In this document: positions 54,663 to 63,400 of the stretch, one piece after another
Position numbering within the stretch: position 1 is the first letter of the stretch
How the letters are laid out: every line of letters starts with the position of its first letter
Origin: Fischerella sp. CENA71
Lineage (GTDB): Bacteria; Cyanobacteriota; Cyanobacteriia; Cyanobacteriales; Nostocaceae
DNA: 64,000 nucleotides
Assembly: GCA_024239075.1 (NCBI GenBank)
Contig: JANBVI010000069.1
Coordinates: forward strand, 1-64,000
Direction: 5' to 3'
Notes under the pieces: model-generated
The model's input: only the letters and a program-made list of their open reading frames with translations
What the model was told of the DNA's origin: nothing
Database searches by the model: none
Translations under genes and position numbers: made by a program

Positions 54663-55280
54663 ATGAAAGAATATTTAGAAGCAACCGAAATTATTGACTG
54701 GAAACATCCTACAGTTTTGGAATTAGCGAAAAACCTCGCATCAAAGCATCAAACAACAGAAGCGATCGCTAAAGCTTGTTTTGAGTGGGTACGAGATGAA
54801 ATTTATCACAGTTGCGACTATCAAATGAATCCCGTAACTTGTAAAGCTTCAGACGTACTCAAATACAAAACAGGTTATTGCTATGCAAAGAGTCATTTAC
54901 TAGCAGCATTACTTAGAGCAAATGGTATTCCAGCAGGTTTCTGCTATCAGAGACTAAGCATTGATGATCATGGTGAACCCTATAGTTTGCATGGTTTCAA
55001 CGCAATTTATCTACCGAGAATAGGTTGGTACCGTGTTGATGCTAGAGGAAATCGTCCAGATATTAATGCTCAATTTATCCCTCCACAAGAACAGTTAGCT
55101 TATAAAAATAAACTTTCAGGTGAAGCAGAATTTGAAAACATTTTCTCTGAACCTCTTTCAGTTGTTGTGGAAGCACTAATGGGTTACAGCACATGGAATG
55201 AAATGCTCAACCATCTTCCTGATGTTTCTTTATCAGCTTTAGATAAATATGGTTTGATTTTGAAAGTTCCTGCTAATTAA
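54663..55280 (+). CDS. Transglutaminase-like cysteine protease-fold protein
   Basis: About 205 residues from ATG 54663; an upstream GTG at 54633 has no support. The transglutaminase-like triad is visible: cysteine in YKTGYCYAKSHLLAALLRA, histidine in SLHGFNAIYL and aspartate in WYRVDARGNR. It has no signal peptide, so it acts in the cytoplasm as a protease, amidase or cross-linking enzyme; the substrate is unknown. It is probably in an operon with the release-factor-like gene. Confidence 0.9.
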   Translation: MKEYLEATEIIDWKHPTVLELAKNLASKHQTTEAIAKACFEWVRDEIYHSCDYQMNPVTCKASDVLKYKTGYCYAKSHLLAALLRANGIPAGFCYQRLSIDDHGEPYSLHGFNAIYLPRIGWYRVDARGNRPDINAQFIPPQEQLAYKNKLSGEAEFENIFSEPLSVVVEALMGYSTWNEMLNHLPDVSLSALDKYGLILKVPAN

Positions 55281-55413
55281 CTTTCAGGTAATCGCGTTGG
55301 CTAATACAGGTGAACTAGCTACAAGGAAAGACTGAAACGCAAAGACATGATCAAGTTTTGCCGTTACATACCCTGTACGATCGCAGGGGAGTTTCCCCCC
55401 CAATGTTACTTTT

Positions 55414-55521
55414 ATTTCATATTTTTTAGTGTTTGGACTATCAATTCAGCATCTTTGCCAAAAAAACTTTCCTTTTCGCCATTACTCCAAATAATGACGC
55501 AGGAAAATTGCCAAGCCATGT
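55414..55521 (-). CDS. Possible 35-residue protein
   Basis: A short leftward frame encodes MAWQFSCVIIWSNGEKESFF then GKDAELIVQTLKNMK. CGGAGG stands 12 bases before the ATG, which is acceptable for a ribosome site. The composition looks like protein (an alternating strand, turn, strand, helix). There is no family I recognise and no neighbour on its strand, so this may also be a remnant. Confidence 0.35.
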
Positions 55522-55656
55522 TATAACTTATCCTCCGAAAACAAACTTTGCGAGCCTAAGCTAAATTTACAAAGCCTCTAGTAGGTGTTTGGCAAAAAAT
55601 TGGTTGTGTCATTGCTACAATTTTGAATAATCAAAACGATGAACGATTGTTTTGGG

Positions 55657-55707
55657 ATAGAGAGGCGCTTGAGATTGTGAGTCGGAAGCGCCTTCTCTAT
55701 ATTTTTT
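55657..55707 (+). terminator. Strong terminator hairpin
   Basis: ATAGAG and GGCGCTT (55657-55670) pair with AAGCGCC and CTCTAT (55686-55700), with an A opposite TT, and are followed by ATTTTTT. No intact gene reads into it from the left within 370 bases, so it ends either the transglutaminase transcript or an unknown RNA. Confidence 0.65.
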
Positions 55708-55814
55708 ATATTACACTAAGAATTTTTAGTGGGCAAGCTAAAAATTTATGGTTTAATATAAAATAATGAGTTAAATTTTTACTCTATTTAGGTCGTTGTG
55801 TAATAAGTGCGATC

Positions 55815-56042
55815 ATGCGAATAAGACAAGTTAAAGAAATTGAAATTGAAGGTTTGGGCGATCGCATCAAGCAAGCTCGACTAGATTCGAGGAAATCTCT
55901 CGAACAGATATGTGATGAGGTTGGTGTGTCGCGCACCTACTGGTATGACATCGAAAAGGAAACTCTCAAAGGAGCGCTTTCCATTGAGAACCTCCGCAAA
56001 ATTGAAGAAGCATTGGGGGTTGATTTAGATGTGAAATTCTGA
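55815..56042 (+). CDS. XRE-family HTH protein
   Basis: The 75-residue protein is a single Cro/C1-type helix-turn-helix: LGDRIKQARLDSRKSLEQICDEVGVSRTYWYDIE, then LSIENLRKIEEALGVDL. Its size fits an antitoxin or a small phage-type regulator. No toxin gene is adjacent on either side, so it is an orphan. A purine-rich tract and tandem repeats follow. Confidence 0.88.
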   Translation: MRIRQVKEIEIEGLGDRIKQARLDSRKSLEQICDEVGVSRTYWYDIEKETLKGALSIENLRKIEEALGVDLDVKF

Positions 56043-56140
56043 GGGATTGGAAGGGGGAAGCAAAGAGGTGGGGAGCTGGGGACGCGGGGACACGGAGAGG
56101 TGGGGTTAAGTAGACTGATTTTCGCCTTGGTTTAGTACTT

Positions 56141-56258
56141 GCATCGGCTTACATTGTTGATGCATTCACCTACAATGCGAATGCATCGGCTTGCAATGTT
56201 AATGCATTGACCTGCAATGTTAATGCATCGGCTTGCAATGCGAATGCATTGACCTGGA
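56141..56258. repeat. 21-bp tandem repeat in alternating A/B units
   Basis: Five to six 21-bp units run from 56141. Units starting GCATCGGCTTGCAATG alternate with units starting GCATTGACCTGCAATG, giving a 42-bp higher-order period. Each unit ends in TTAAT or CGAAT. No long ORF is maintained, so the repeat is not coding. Confidence 0.85.
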
Positions 56259-56300
56259 AAAATTAACCCATTCTTTCTTAAACCTTACCCTATCTAAAAA

Positions 56301-56414
56301 TGGCGTTGCATAATTGCGGGATGATTTTGGAATTTGCATAAAAAATAATCACCGTGTCATCGCATCTCCCCGTCTCCGTGTCAGCCTAAATCATCCCCTT
56401 ATTCAGCAACGCCA
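56301..56414. mobile_element. MITE-like element, copy 2
   Basis: Same length (114 bp) and terminal inverted repeats as copy 1: it starts TGGCGTTGCATAATTGCGGG and ends CTTATTCAGCAACGCCA. Its outermost 9 bases are perfectly inverted here, so this copy is the better preserved. It ends four bases before the original start codon of the degraded zinc-finger antitoxin gene at 56419. Confidence 0.85.
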
Positions 56415-56418
56415 AGTT

Positions 56419-56642
56419 ATGCTATGCGTTATTTGTAAACACGGTAATACCAACCAGGGTTGGTTACAGTAACTTTAGAACGAGATAACACTATTATCAT
56501 TTTAAAAGGTGTTCCCGCAGAAGTTTGTGATAATTGTGGCGAATATTATTTAAATAGTTCCGTTACTGAACAGATTCTAAAACGTGCTGAAGATGCAGTT
56601 AATAAAGGTGCTGAAGTTGAAATTCTGCGATATGCGGCGTGA
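56419..56642 (+). pseudogene. YgiT/MqsA-type zinc-finger antitoxin gene, frameshifted
   Basis: ATG 56419 opens MLCVICKHGNTNQG with the first CxxC. The frame is then lost at GGGTTGG (56457-56463), and a second frame continues VTVTLERDNTIIILKGVP and EVCDNCGEYYL with the second CxxC, ending at 56642. One missing base explains the break. Intact, it would be a 74-residue YgiT-type zinc-finger protein, usually the antitoxin in a pair with a HicA/MqsR-type toxin. The next frame overlaps its stop by 4 bases and is a HicA-like fragment. A MITE abuts its start codon. Confidence 0.75.
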
Positions 56643-56818
56643 GGCTAAGTTTTATTCCTGCAAATATTAGTTCAAAAGTGGATGCGCCTAAAAAGAGAGT
56701 TGTTAAAGCATTTGAGTTATTGGGTTTTTATATTGTTCGAGAACGTGAACATATTGTTATGACTCGAAAAATAATGGCTAAAAAATGTATGAAGTTGACA
56801 AGCGATCGCCTAAACTAA
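56639..56818 (+). pseudogene. hicA: HicA-like toxin gene remnant
   Basis: A 59-codon frame from GTG 56639 (GTGA overlap with the antitoxin stop) reads LSFIPANISSKVDAPKKRVV, KAFELLGFYIVREREHIVM and TRKIMAKKCMKLTSD. The first 40 residues match the HicA fold (ISSKxVVKxFExLGFxxxRxxxHIVM). The conserved end with PNH and the final helix is missing, and a HIP1 site follows the break. It cannot be a full toxin. Confidence 0.65.
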
Positions 56819-56863
56819 AATCATGCGATCGCGTAGCGGCTGCTTTGCAGCATCGCTCTCTCA

Positions 56864-58261
56864 TCACAACCCCATCACTAACCGATAATGCGCTTCAATT
56901 TGAGCAACGGTTTGAGACTGGCGCTGAGTATCCCACTGACTATGATTAAATAATTCTTGCCGTAATTTATCAACATCAATTGTTGTAACTTTCCCCTCAG
57001 CAACAATTTGTTTCCCATTTACCCACGCACTATTAACTACATTGCTGGGACGTCCTAAAACTAATAAACCAATTGGATCTGTACGTGGTAATAATGACAA
57101 ATTAGTCAGATCATAAAGAACTAAATCAGCTTTTTTCCCAACACTTAAAGAACCAAGTTTATCTGCTGTATTCAATCCCTTAGCACCACCCAAAGCAGCC
57201 ATTTCTACTGCTTGACGGGGTGTAATCCAGTGCTGATAATCTAAATCAGTGACATTATGTAAAATAGAACCAATTTTGATCGCTTCTAGTAAATCTTGGG
57301 AATCATTACTAGATGCACCATCACAACCAAAAGTTACGTTTACTCCTGCTTGCCGATATTTTAAAATTGGGGCGATACCACTACCCAAACGCAAGTTGCT
57401 TAAAGGGTTATGAACTACGGTAGATTGGGTTTCAGCGAGAATGGCAATGTCGTTGTCAGTCAGATGAACGCAATGGGCTAGGCTTGTGCGATAGTCTAAA
57501 AAACCAATGCGCTCAAGATGTGCAACGGCGGTACAACCGTATTTTTCTTGGGCTAGTTTTTCTTGTGCTTTAGTTTCTAGTAAATGGGAGTGACGACAAA
57601 GATTGTATTTTTCGCTTAACTGTCTACATCCATCAAATAAAGCATCAGAACATAGTTGGATACCAGTTGGGGCGACAAGAATATTAACGCCTGCTTCTGG
57701 ATGATGAAACTGTTTTACTGCTGCTTCAATAATTTCTAATGTTGCTTGCGTTGAGCGAAAATAAGGTTCATGAGTTTGTTGAGTTTCCCCCGATGGGATA
57801 CCAGCAGTAATCGATTCATCTTGAATCAGGGGCGCAACAAAGGCACGAATACCAACTTCTTTGTAAGCGCGAACTGCTGTAGCAATTGTTTCTAATTCTT
57901 TACCAGGAATCAATACTAAATGATCTACGACGCTCGTACCACCAGAAAGTAGAGTTTCGACTGCTGTTCCCAAAGCACTAAGGTAAACTTTTTCGGGATC
58001 GAGAGGCGCAAAATCATAGAGTTCTGCTAGCCATAATTCTAGGGGTAACATAGACATGATTCCCCTTTGCCACATTTCCGATGAATGGGTATGGGCGTTA
58101 AAAAATCCTGGTAATAAAAGTTTATTTTCACCGTTAATAGCGGTTCCCACCACCTCAAGCTGGGGTGCGATCGCACTAATAATTCCCTCGATAACTTGCA
58201 CATCAACGGTAGTGTAACCATCCTCGACAGGAATTAAAGCATTCTGAATAGTAAAGTTCAT
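56864..58261 (-). CDS. TRZ/ATZ-type amidohydrolase
   Basis: The 465-residue protein is a cytosine-deaminase-like amidohydrolase with a composite beta domain and a metal barrel. Ligands are in FFNAHTHSSEMW, HSHLLETKAQE, SLAHCVHLTDNDI and FGCDGASSNDSQD. The family deaminates or dehalogenates N-heterocycles (S-adenosylhomocysteine, guanine-like or triazine compounds). Which substrate applies is unknown. It is divergent from the isochorismatase-like gene with 62 bases between the start codons, and a cupin gene follows, suggesting one catabolic unit. Confidence 0.9.
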   Translation of the reverse strand: MNFTIQNALIPVEDGYTTVDVQVIEGIISAIAPQLEVVGTAINGENKLLLPGFFNAHTHSSEMWQRGIMSMLPLELWLAELYDFAPLDPEKVYLSALGTAVETLLSGGTSVVDHLVLIPGKELETIATAVRAYKEVGIRAFVAPLIQDESITAGIPSGETQQTHEPYFRSTQATLEIIEAAVKQFHHPEAGVNILVAPTGIQLCSDALFDGCRQLSEKYNLCRHSHLLETKAQEKLAQEKYGCTAVAHLERIGFLDYRTSLAHCVHLTDNDIAILAETQSTVVHNPLSNLRLGSGIAPILKYRQAGVNVTFGCDGASSNDSQDLLEAIKIGSILHNVTDLDYQHWITPRQAVEMAALGGAKGLNTADKLGSLSVGKKADLVLYDLTNLSLLPRTDPIGLLVLGRPSNVVNSAWVNGKQIVAEGKVTTIDVDKLRQELFNHSQWDTQRQSQTVAQIEAHYRLVMGL

Positions 58262-58323
58262 GAATGTTTAACCTTAATTAAGTAATCCAGCTCTGGAGCT
58301 AATTTCAAGTTACAAAGTAAACA

Positions 58324-59118
58324 ATGATGTTGGATGTTGCTTTTATGGATCTGCCTCTTCGGATATTAGGAATTGCACCAAACGCTTGGGCAGTAAATCA
58401 GGCGATCGCAGATATCACTCGGCCTCCCCTTAACCCACAACCCGTTATCTTAGCAACAGAAACCAAAAATCTGCGCCTTGATCTCGCAAAAGCTGCCATC
58501 CTCGTCATTGACATGCAAAATGATTTTTGTCATCCTGATGGATGGTTATCACATATTGGAGTAGATGTCAATCCAGCACGTCAGCCAATCAAACCTTTGC
58601 AAAATCTACTACCAACATTGCGGGCAACTGGAGTACCGATAATATGGCTAAATTGGGGAAATCGCCCTGACTTACTTAATATTAGTGCGAGTGTACATCA
58701 CGTCTACAATTCCACAGGCGAAGGTGTGGGGTTAGGTGATCCATTACCCAGTAATGGTGCTAAGGTACTGATGAAGGGTAGTTGGGCAGCCGCTGTGGTA
58801 GATGAACTCGAACAATTACCAGAAGATATTGTTATTGATAAATACCGCATGAGTGGTTTTTGGGATACTCCTTTAGATACTATCCTGCGGAACTTGGGCA
58901 GAACTACACTATTTTTTGCTGGCGTCAATGCTGATCAATGTGTTATGGCGACTTTGCAAGATGCCAACTTTTTAGGATACGACTGCATATTAGTTAAAGA
59001 TTGTACAGCGACAACATCCCCTGAATATTGTTGGTTAGCAACACTATATAACGTCAAACAGTGTTTTGGTTTTGTCACAGATTCAGAAGCAATTTTCAAA
59101 GCAATTAATAGTTTGTAG
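58324..59118 (+). CDS. Isochorismatase-family cysteine hydrolase
   Basis: The 264-residue protein carries the fold's catalytic aspartate in ILVIDMQNDFCHPDGW (about residue 62), a lysine in VLMKGSWAA and the nucleophile cysteine in GVNADQCVMATLQDANFLGYD (about 203). Members include N-carbamoylsarcosine and biuret or ureido hydrolases; the adjacent amidohydrolase makes a nitrogen-compound degradation role likely. An N-terminal extension of about 45 residues is present. ATG 58324 is followed by ATG 58345 as an alternative. Confidence 0.9.
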   Translation: MMLDVAFMDLPLRILGIAPNAWAVNQAIADITRPPLNPQPVILATETKNLRLDLAKAAILVIDMQNDFCHPDGWLSHIGVDVNPARQPIKPLQNLLPTLRATGVPIIWLNWGNRPDLLNISASVHHVYNSTGEGVGLGDPLPSNGAKVLMKGSWAAAVVDELEQLPEDIVIDKYRMSGFWDTPLDTILRNLGRTTLFFAGVNADQCVMATLQDANFLGYDCILVKDCTATTSPEYCWLATLYNVKQCFGFVTDSEAIFKAINSL

Positions 59119-59154
59119 GTAGTAGGGGCTTAACATCTCTACTAACAAATGACA

Positions 59155-59200
59155 AATGACAAATGACATAGACGCGCAAGCGGCTTCTCGAAGAGTAGGA
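59155..59200. repeat. Dispersed palindromic repeat fragment
   Basis: ATAGACGCGCAAGCGGCTTCTCGAAGAGTAG-type sequence, a diverged copy of the repeat at 8755-8785. It lies between the isochorismatase-like and cupin genes, preceded by three ACAAATG heptamer-like units. No function is inferred. Confidence 0.6.
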
Positions 59201-59210
59201 CATATGACAT

Positions 59211-59663
59211 ATGATCAATTGCTGTGTAATTCCTGTTGTCAAATCTCCCAAAGATTACCAAGTTTATCGTATTAGCCCCCAGGATTCAAATCGTTTGGCG
59301 ATCGTATTTGATCCGGCGATCGCAAATACTTCCCTAACTTGTTGTGTAGAAATTTTTGATGTCGGCGGTAAAACTCCTCCTAATCGTCATCAATTCGCTG
59401 TAGAAATGTTCTTTGTTCTCAAAGGAGAGGGTAGGGCGTCTTGTGATGGTAAAAGTGTTTCCATTAAAGCTGGAGATAGTTTATTAGTCCCGCCTACTGG
59501 TACTCATGTGATTGAGAATACGGGTTCAGGACGTTTATATACATTGACTGTGATGGTTCCCAATGAAGATTTTGCCGAACTCATTCGCAGTGGAACACCT
59601 GTAGAATTCGATGCGGAAGATATGGCTGTGCTTGGTAGGTTTGATGCTTTTGTTGCAAATTAA
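59211..59663 (+). CDS. Cupin domain protein
   Basis: The 150-residue protein is a single cupin barrel. Motif 1 is RHQFAVEMFFVLKGEGRASCDG (PNRHQF..EMFFVLKGEG) and motif 2 is LLVPPTGTHVIENTGSG, with His and Glu placed as metal ligands. The metal and substrate are not known. It follows the isochorismatase-like gene by 92 bases on the same strand and may join it in the same pathway. Confidence 0.9.
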   Translation: MINCCVIPVVKSPKDYQVYRISPQDSNRLAIVFDPAIANTSLTCCVEIFDVGGKTPPNRHQFAVEMFFVLKGEGRASCDGKSVSIKAGDSLLVPPTGTHVIENTGSGRLYTLTVMVPNEDFAELIRSGTPVEFDAEDMAVLGRFDAFVAN

Positions 59664-59730
59664 AAATATCTGTGGTTGAGTTTTGTGGATTGTGGGGAAG
59701 CGGGAAGGATAATAATTTTTTGATCGGTTT

Positions 59731-59799
59731 GTAGTAAGGACTACCCTGCGGGAACGCTGCGCGTACAGTCCTTATTGAAGCACGCGCATTGCTTACTAC
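59731..59799. repeat. Inverted-repeat element
   Basis: GTAGTAAG (59731-59738) pairs with CTTACTAC (59792-59799), and the overlapping AAGGACT with AGTCCTT (59767-59773) as an alternative. Inside is CCTGCGGGAACGCTGCGCG, a repeat piece also seen near 980-1040 in related form. Intergenic. Confidence 0.55.
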
Positions 59800-59924
59800 G
59801 AACTCCCTTAATGACTAGCCATCTAAAACTTTGAACGAGAATGTTAGTTTTTGATAAAGCCTGGGTATTCTCTTAACAGGAGGCTTGCTGGTACTTAAGT
59901 ATTTACCGCAGTAACTGTTGAAAG

Positions 59925-60311
59925 ATGGCTAGTTCTGGAGAAGAATACCTAGTTAACCGCAACAATAAAATTGAGCGGCGAAAAAAGATTTTAACCTGGG
60001 TGTCAATTGTATCTTTTGTTGGCTCCGGGGTATTTGCTATAGTTCCTACACTACAAGAAGTTCTCAAGAATCCTTCAACCCAACCTTTGTCTGCCAAGTC
60101 TTCATTGCAGCAACAGGAACAGGGTTATAAGTTGGTGTTACAACGAGAACCTGAAAATAGAACTGCTTTAGAAGGAATAGTAAAAATACGGTTGCAGTCA
60201 CAGGATTTAAAGGGTGCAGTCGAACCTTTAGAAAAGCTAGTGAAACTGAATCCTGAACGGCAAGATTATAAGACTGTGTTAGCAGATTTAAAGAAGAGAG
60301 TAGGAAAGTAA
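59925..60311 (+). CDS. Small TPR-containing membrane-anchored protein
   Basis: The 128-residue protein has one N-terminal membrane helix (about 22-40, ILTWVSIVSFVGSGVFAIVP) and a C-terminal tetratricopeptide-like region (QEQGYKLVLQREPENRTALEG, LKGAVEPLEKLVKLNPERQ). The TPR part should face the periplasm or lumen by the positive-inside rule (basic KIERRKK on the N side). It is a scaffold type of protein with no known partner. It lies just upstream of the large glycosyltransferase gene. Confidence 0.85.
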   Translation: MASSGEEYLVNRNNKIERRKKILTWVSIVSFVGSGVFAIVPTLQEVLKNPSTQPLSAKSSLQQQEQGYKLVLQREPENRTALEGIVKIRLQSQDLKGAVEPLEKLVKLNPERQDYKTVLADLKKRVGK

Positions 60312-60431
60312 GAGCGATCGCTAGACAAATAGCCAAAAAAACTTAGTTGATATTGGCTAATAGGCAATCTAGCAAAAATCCTCCTCACTAGATTTAACAT
60401 TTAATACTTAATATAAGTGGAATTAGCAAAA

Positions 60432-63400
60432 ATGACATTTATTTCCTATGCCCAGAATTTTGAAGATGTTTTACTAAATCGTGTATTTAAACATAAAACA
60501 AAAGGGTTTTATATTGATGTAGGAGCCTTACATCCAACTGTTGATTCAGTCACCAAAGCTTTTTATGATCGTGGATGGTCAGGAATAAATATAGAACCAA
60601 TCAAAGAATACTATAATATATTTCAAAAAGAACGCCCAAGAGATATTAATCTAAATCTTGCCATAAGTAATATAGAAGGAACATTAGAGTTTTTTCAAGT
60701 AGTAGGACAACCCGGCAACTCTACTTTAAATCAAGAAATTGCTGATGTAATTGCTCAAGAAAAAGGTTTAGATGTTTCTCGATATACTGTTTTAGTCAAG
60801 ACTTTAGCAGAAGTATGCAAAGAATATGTAGATCAAAAAATTGATTTCCTCAAAATTGACGTTGAAGGATTAGAAGAACAAGTTATTTCAGGTGGAAATT
60901 GGGAGATATTTAGACCCACAATATTAGTAATAGAAACTACTTTACCAGGTACAAACATTCGCTGCGAAAATAATATTCCTTCTTTCTTAACAAAAAAAGG
61001 TTATCAACACGTTTTATTTGATGGAATTAATGATTATTATATATCAGAAGAGTCAGGCGATTTAGCAAAATATTTATCTTTTCCTATTAATGTGTTAGAT
61101 GACTATATAAATTACAGATTTATCGAAAAACAAAGTTCAGCGCAGATAATACAGCTAAGTAGTCAAGATAAAATAGATACAAATTATGAAAGACCCAATA
61201 CTCATAATTCTGATAAAATAACAACAATATATAAATCTTTCGATAAACAAAATTATTTATCAGTTGTAAATAACAGAGGACAAATAAGAATAGCCTTAGA
61301 TATTGCTGTATTAGGTTTAGGAACTATATTTGAAACTGCCAAAACAGGAGTTTTTAGAGTAACAGAGTCTACTTTAAAAGGACTAATAAAATTTCCTCAG
61401 TGTGATGTTTATTTATGTACAAGTATTTCTCATTTATTTGATGCTTGTCAAACTTATGTAAATCAAAACTTTGAAGGTAAAAATTTTACTTTATTTCACT
61501 TGTCAGAATTAAAATATCAAAATATAGATATTTATCACTCTACTTATTATCCGTTGCCCAATCATATTTACTTTGCTACAAGAATTGTCACAGTTTACGA
61601 TTTAATACCAATTCTTTTCCCTGAGTATTTTAATCACGATTCAGAGCATATAGTTAAGAGTATTATAGAACAAATAGATAAGAATGATTTTGTATGCTGT
61701 ATTTCAAAATCAACAAAACAAGATATTTGTAAATACCAACAAAACATAAATGAAAAGCAAACATTTGTTACATATTTAGCTGCTGATAAAGAAAAATTTT
61801 ATCCTTGCAATAATCAGGAATTAATTATCAAAACGAAACAAAAATATAAAATACCAGACCAGCCTTATCTCTTAACTTTATCAACTCTAGAGCCAAGAAA
61901 AAATATAGCTCATGTTATCCGTTCTTTTTTTACATTACTAAAAGAACAGTGTATTGATAATCTGAATCTAGTATTGATAGGTACAAAAGGATGGCAATAT
62001 GAAGAAATTTTTACAGAAATAGATAGAGTCAAAGAACTAGAAAACCGAATTATTATAACGGGTTATGTTCCTGATGAAGATTTAGCTCCTCTGTATTCAG
62101 GTGCATTAGCATTCATATATGTATCTTTCTATGAAGGTTTCGGCTTACCACCATTAGAAGCAATGCAATGTGGAACTCCAGTAATAACTTCTAATACTTC
62201 TTCTTTACCTGAAGTTGTTGAAAATGCCGGAATCATGCTTGATCCTAATGATTCAATAGGGCTTTGTGATGCCATATTTAAATTATATTCTGAACCTGAA
62301 TATCGAGAAAATTTAGCTAACCGATCTGTTCAACAGGCTCAAAAATTTAGTTGGGATAAATATGTTCAAGAAACTATCAAAATTTATGAGATAGCCAAAG
62401 AAAAAGCAAAAACTTTACCTGCTCGTAATATTTTAATTGATGGTATCTTTTTCCAACTCTATAAAACAGGAATTGCTAGAGTGTGGCAAAGTCTACTAGA
62501 ACAATGGTCAAAGAGTGATTTTGGTAATCATATCCTAGTCTTAGATAGAGCCAATACTGCACCCAAAATTAATGGTGTCCGTTATCGCACAATTTCCGCC
62601 TACGACTATAACAATACTGAAGCTGATAAACAGATGCTTCAACAAATCTGTGATGAAGAAGATGCGGTATTATTTATATCTTCCTACTACACTACTCCTA
62701 TTGACACCCCTTCTGTATTTATGGCTTATGACATGATTCCTGAAGTACTAGGAGGAAAATTAAATGAACCTATGTGGCGTGAGAAACACCATGCTATCAA
62801 ACACGCCTGTGCTTTTATTGCCATTTCTGAAAATACAGCTAAAGACTTAAGTAAATATTTCCTTGATATATCCTTAAAATCAATTACAGTGGCTCATTGT
62901 GGAGTAGATTCTCTGTTCTCTCCAGCTTCTGTAGATGAAATCAAAGCTTTTAAATATAAATATGGTATTGATAAACCATACTTCCTATTGGTTGGTACTG
63001 GAACTGGTTACAAGAATGGCGTTTTATTCTTCCAAGCTTTCTCAAAACTAGACAGTAGATATGGATTTGATATTGTTTGTACAGGTAGTGGAGGTATATT
63101 AGCACCTGAATTTAGAACATATACATCAGGTTCTACTGTTCATATGCTGCAACTGGATGAAGAGGAATTAGCAACAGCTTATTCTGGTGCAATTGCATTA
63201 GTTTATCCATCTAAGTATGAAGGTTTTGGCTTACCTGTACTAGAAGCGATGGCTTGTGGTTGTCCTGTGATTACTTGTCCTAACGCTTCAATTCCAGAAG
63301 TAGCTGGAGAAGCTGCAATATATATTAATGATGATGATGTAGATGGACTAGCAAATGCACTTTGCGAAGTGCAAAAACCTAGTGTTCGTCAATTATTAAT

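Larger units (their letters stand above)
55281..55814. other. Interval with a possible tiny gene, a terminator and gene debris
   Basis: Contains a 35-codon leftward frame (55414-55521) and a strong hairpin with T run at 55657-55707. A 64-codon stretch without a start codon at 55565-55765 reads KPLVGVWQKIGCVIATILNN and onward through the hairpin; it could be debris of a gene, but I cannot place it. The promoter of the XRE gene lies at the right end. Confidence 0.4.

Noticed and set aside
55565-55765. 64-codon open stretch without a start
   Set aside because: There is no ATG, GTG or TTG near its beginning and it runs through a strong terminator hairpin; at best it is gene debris.
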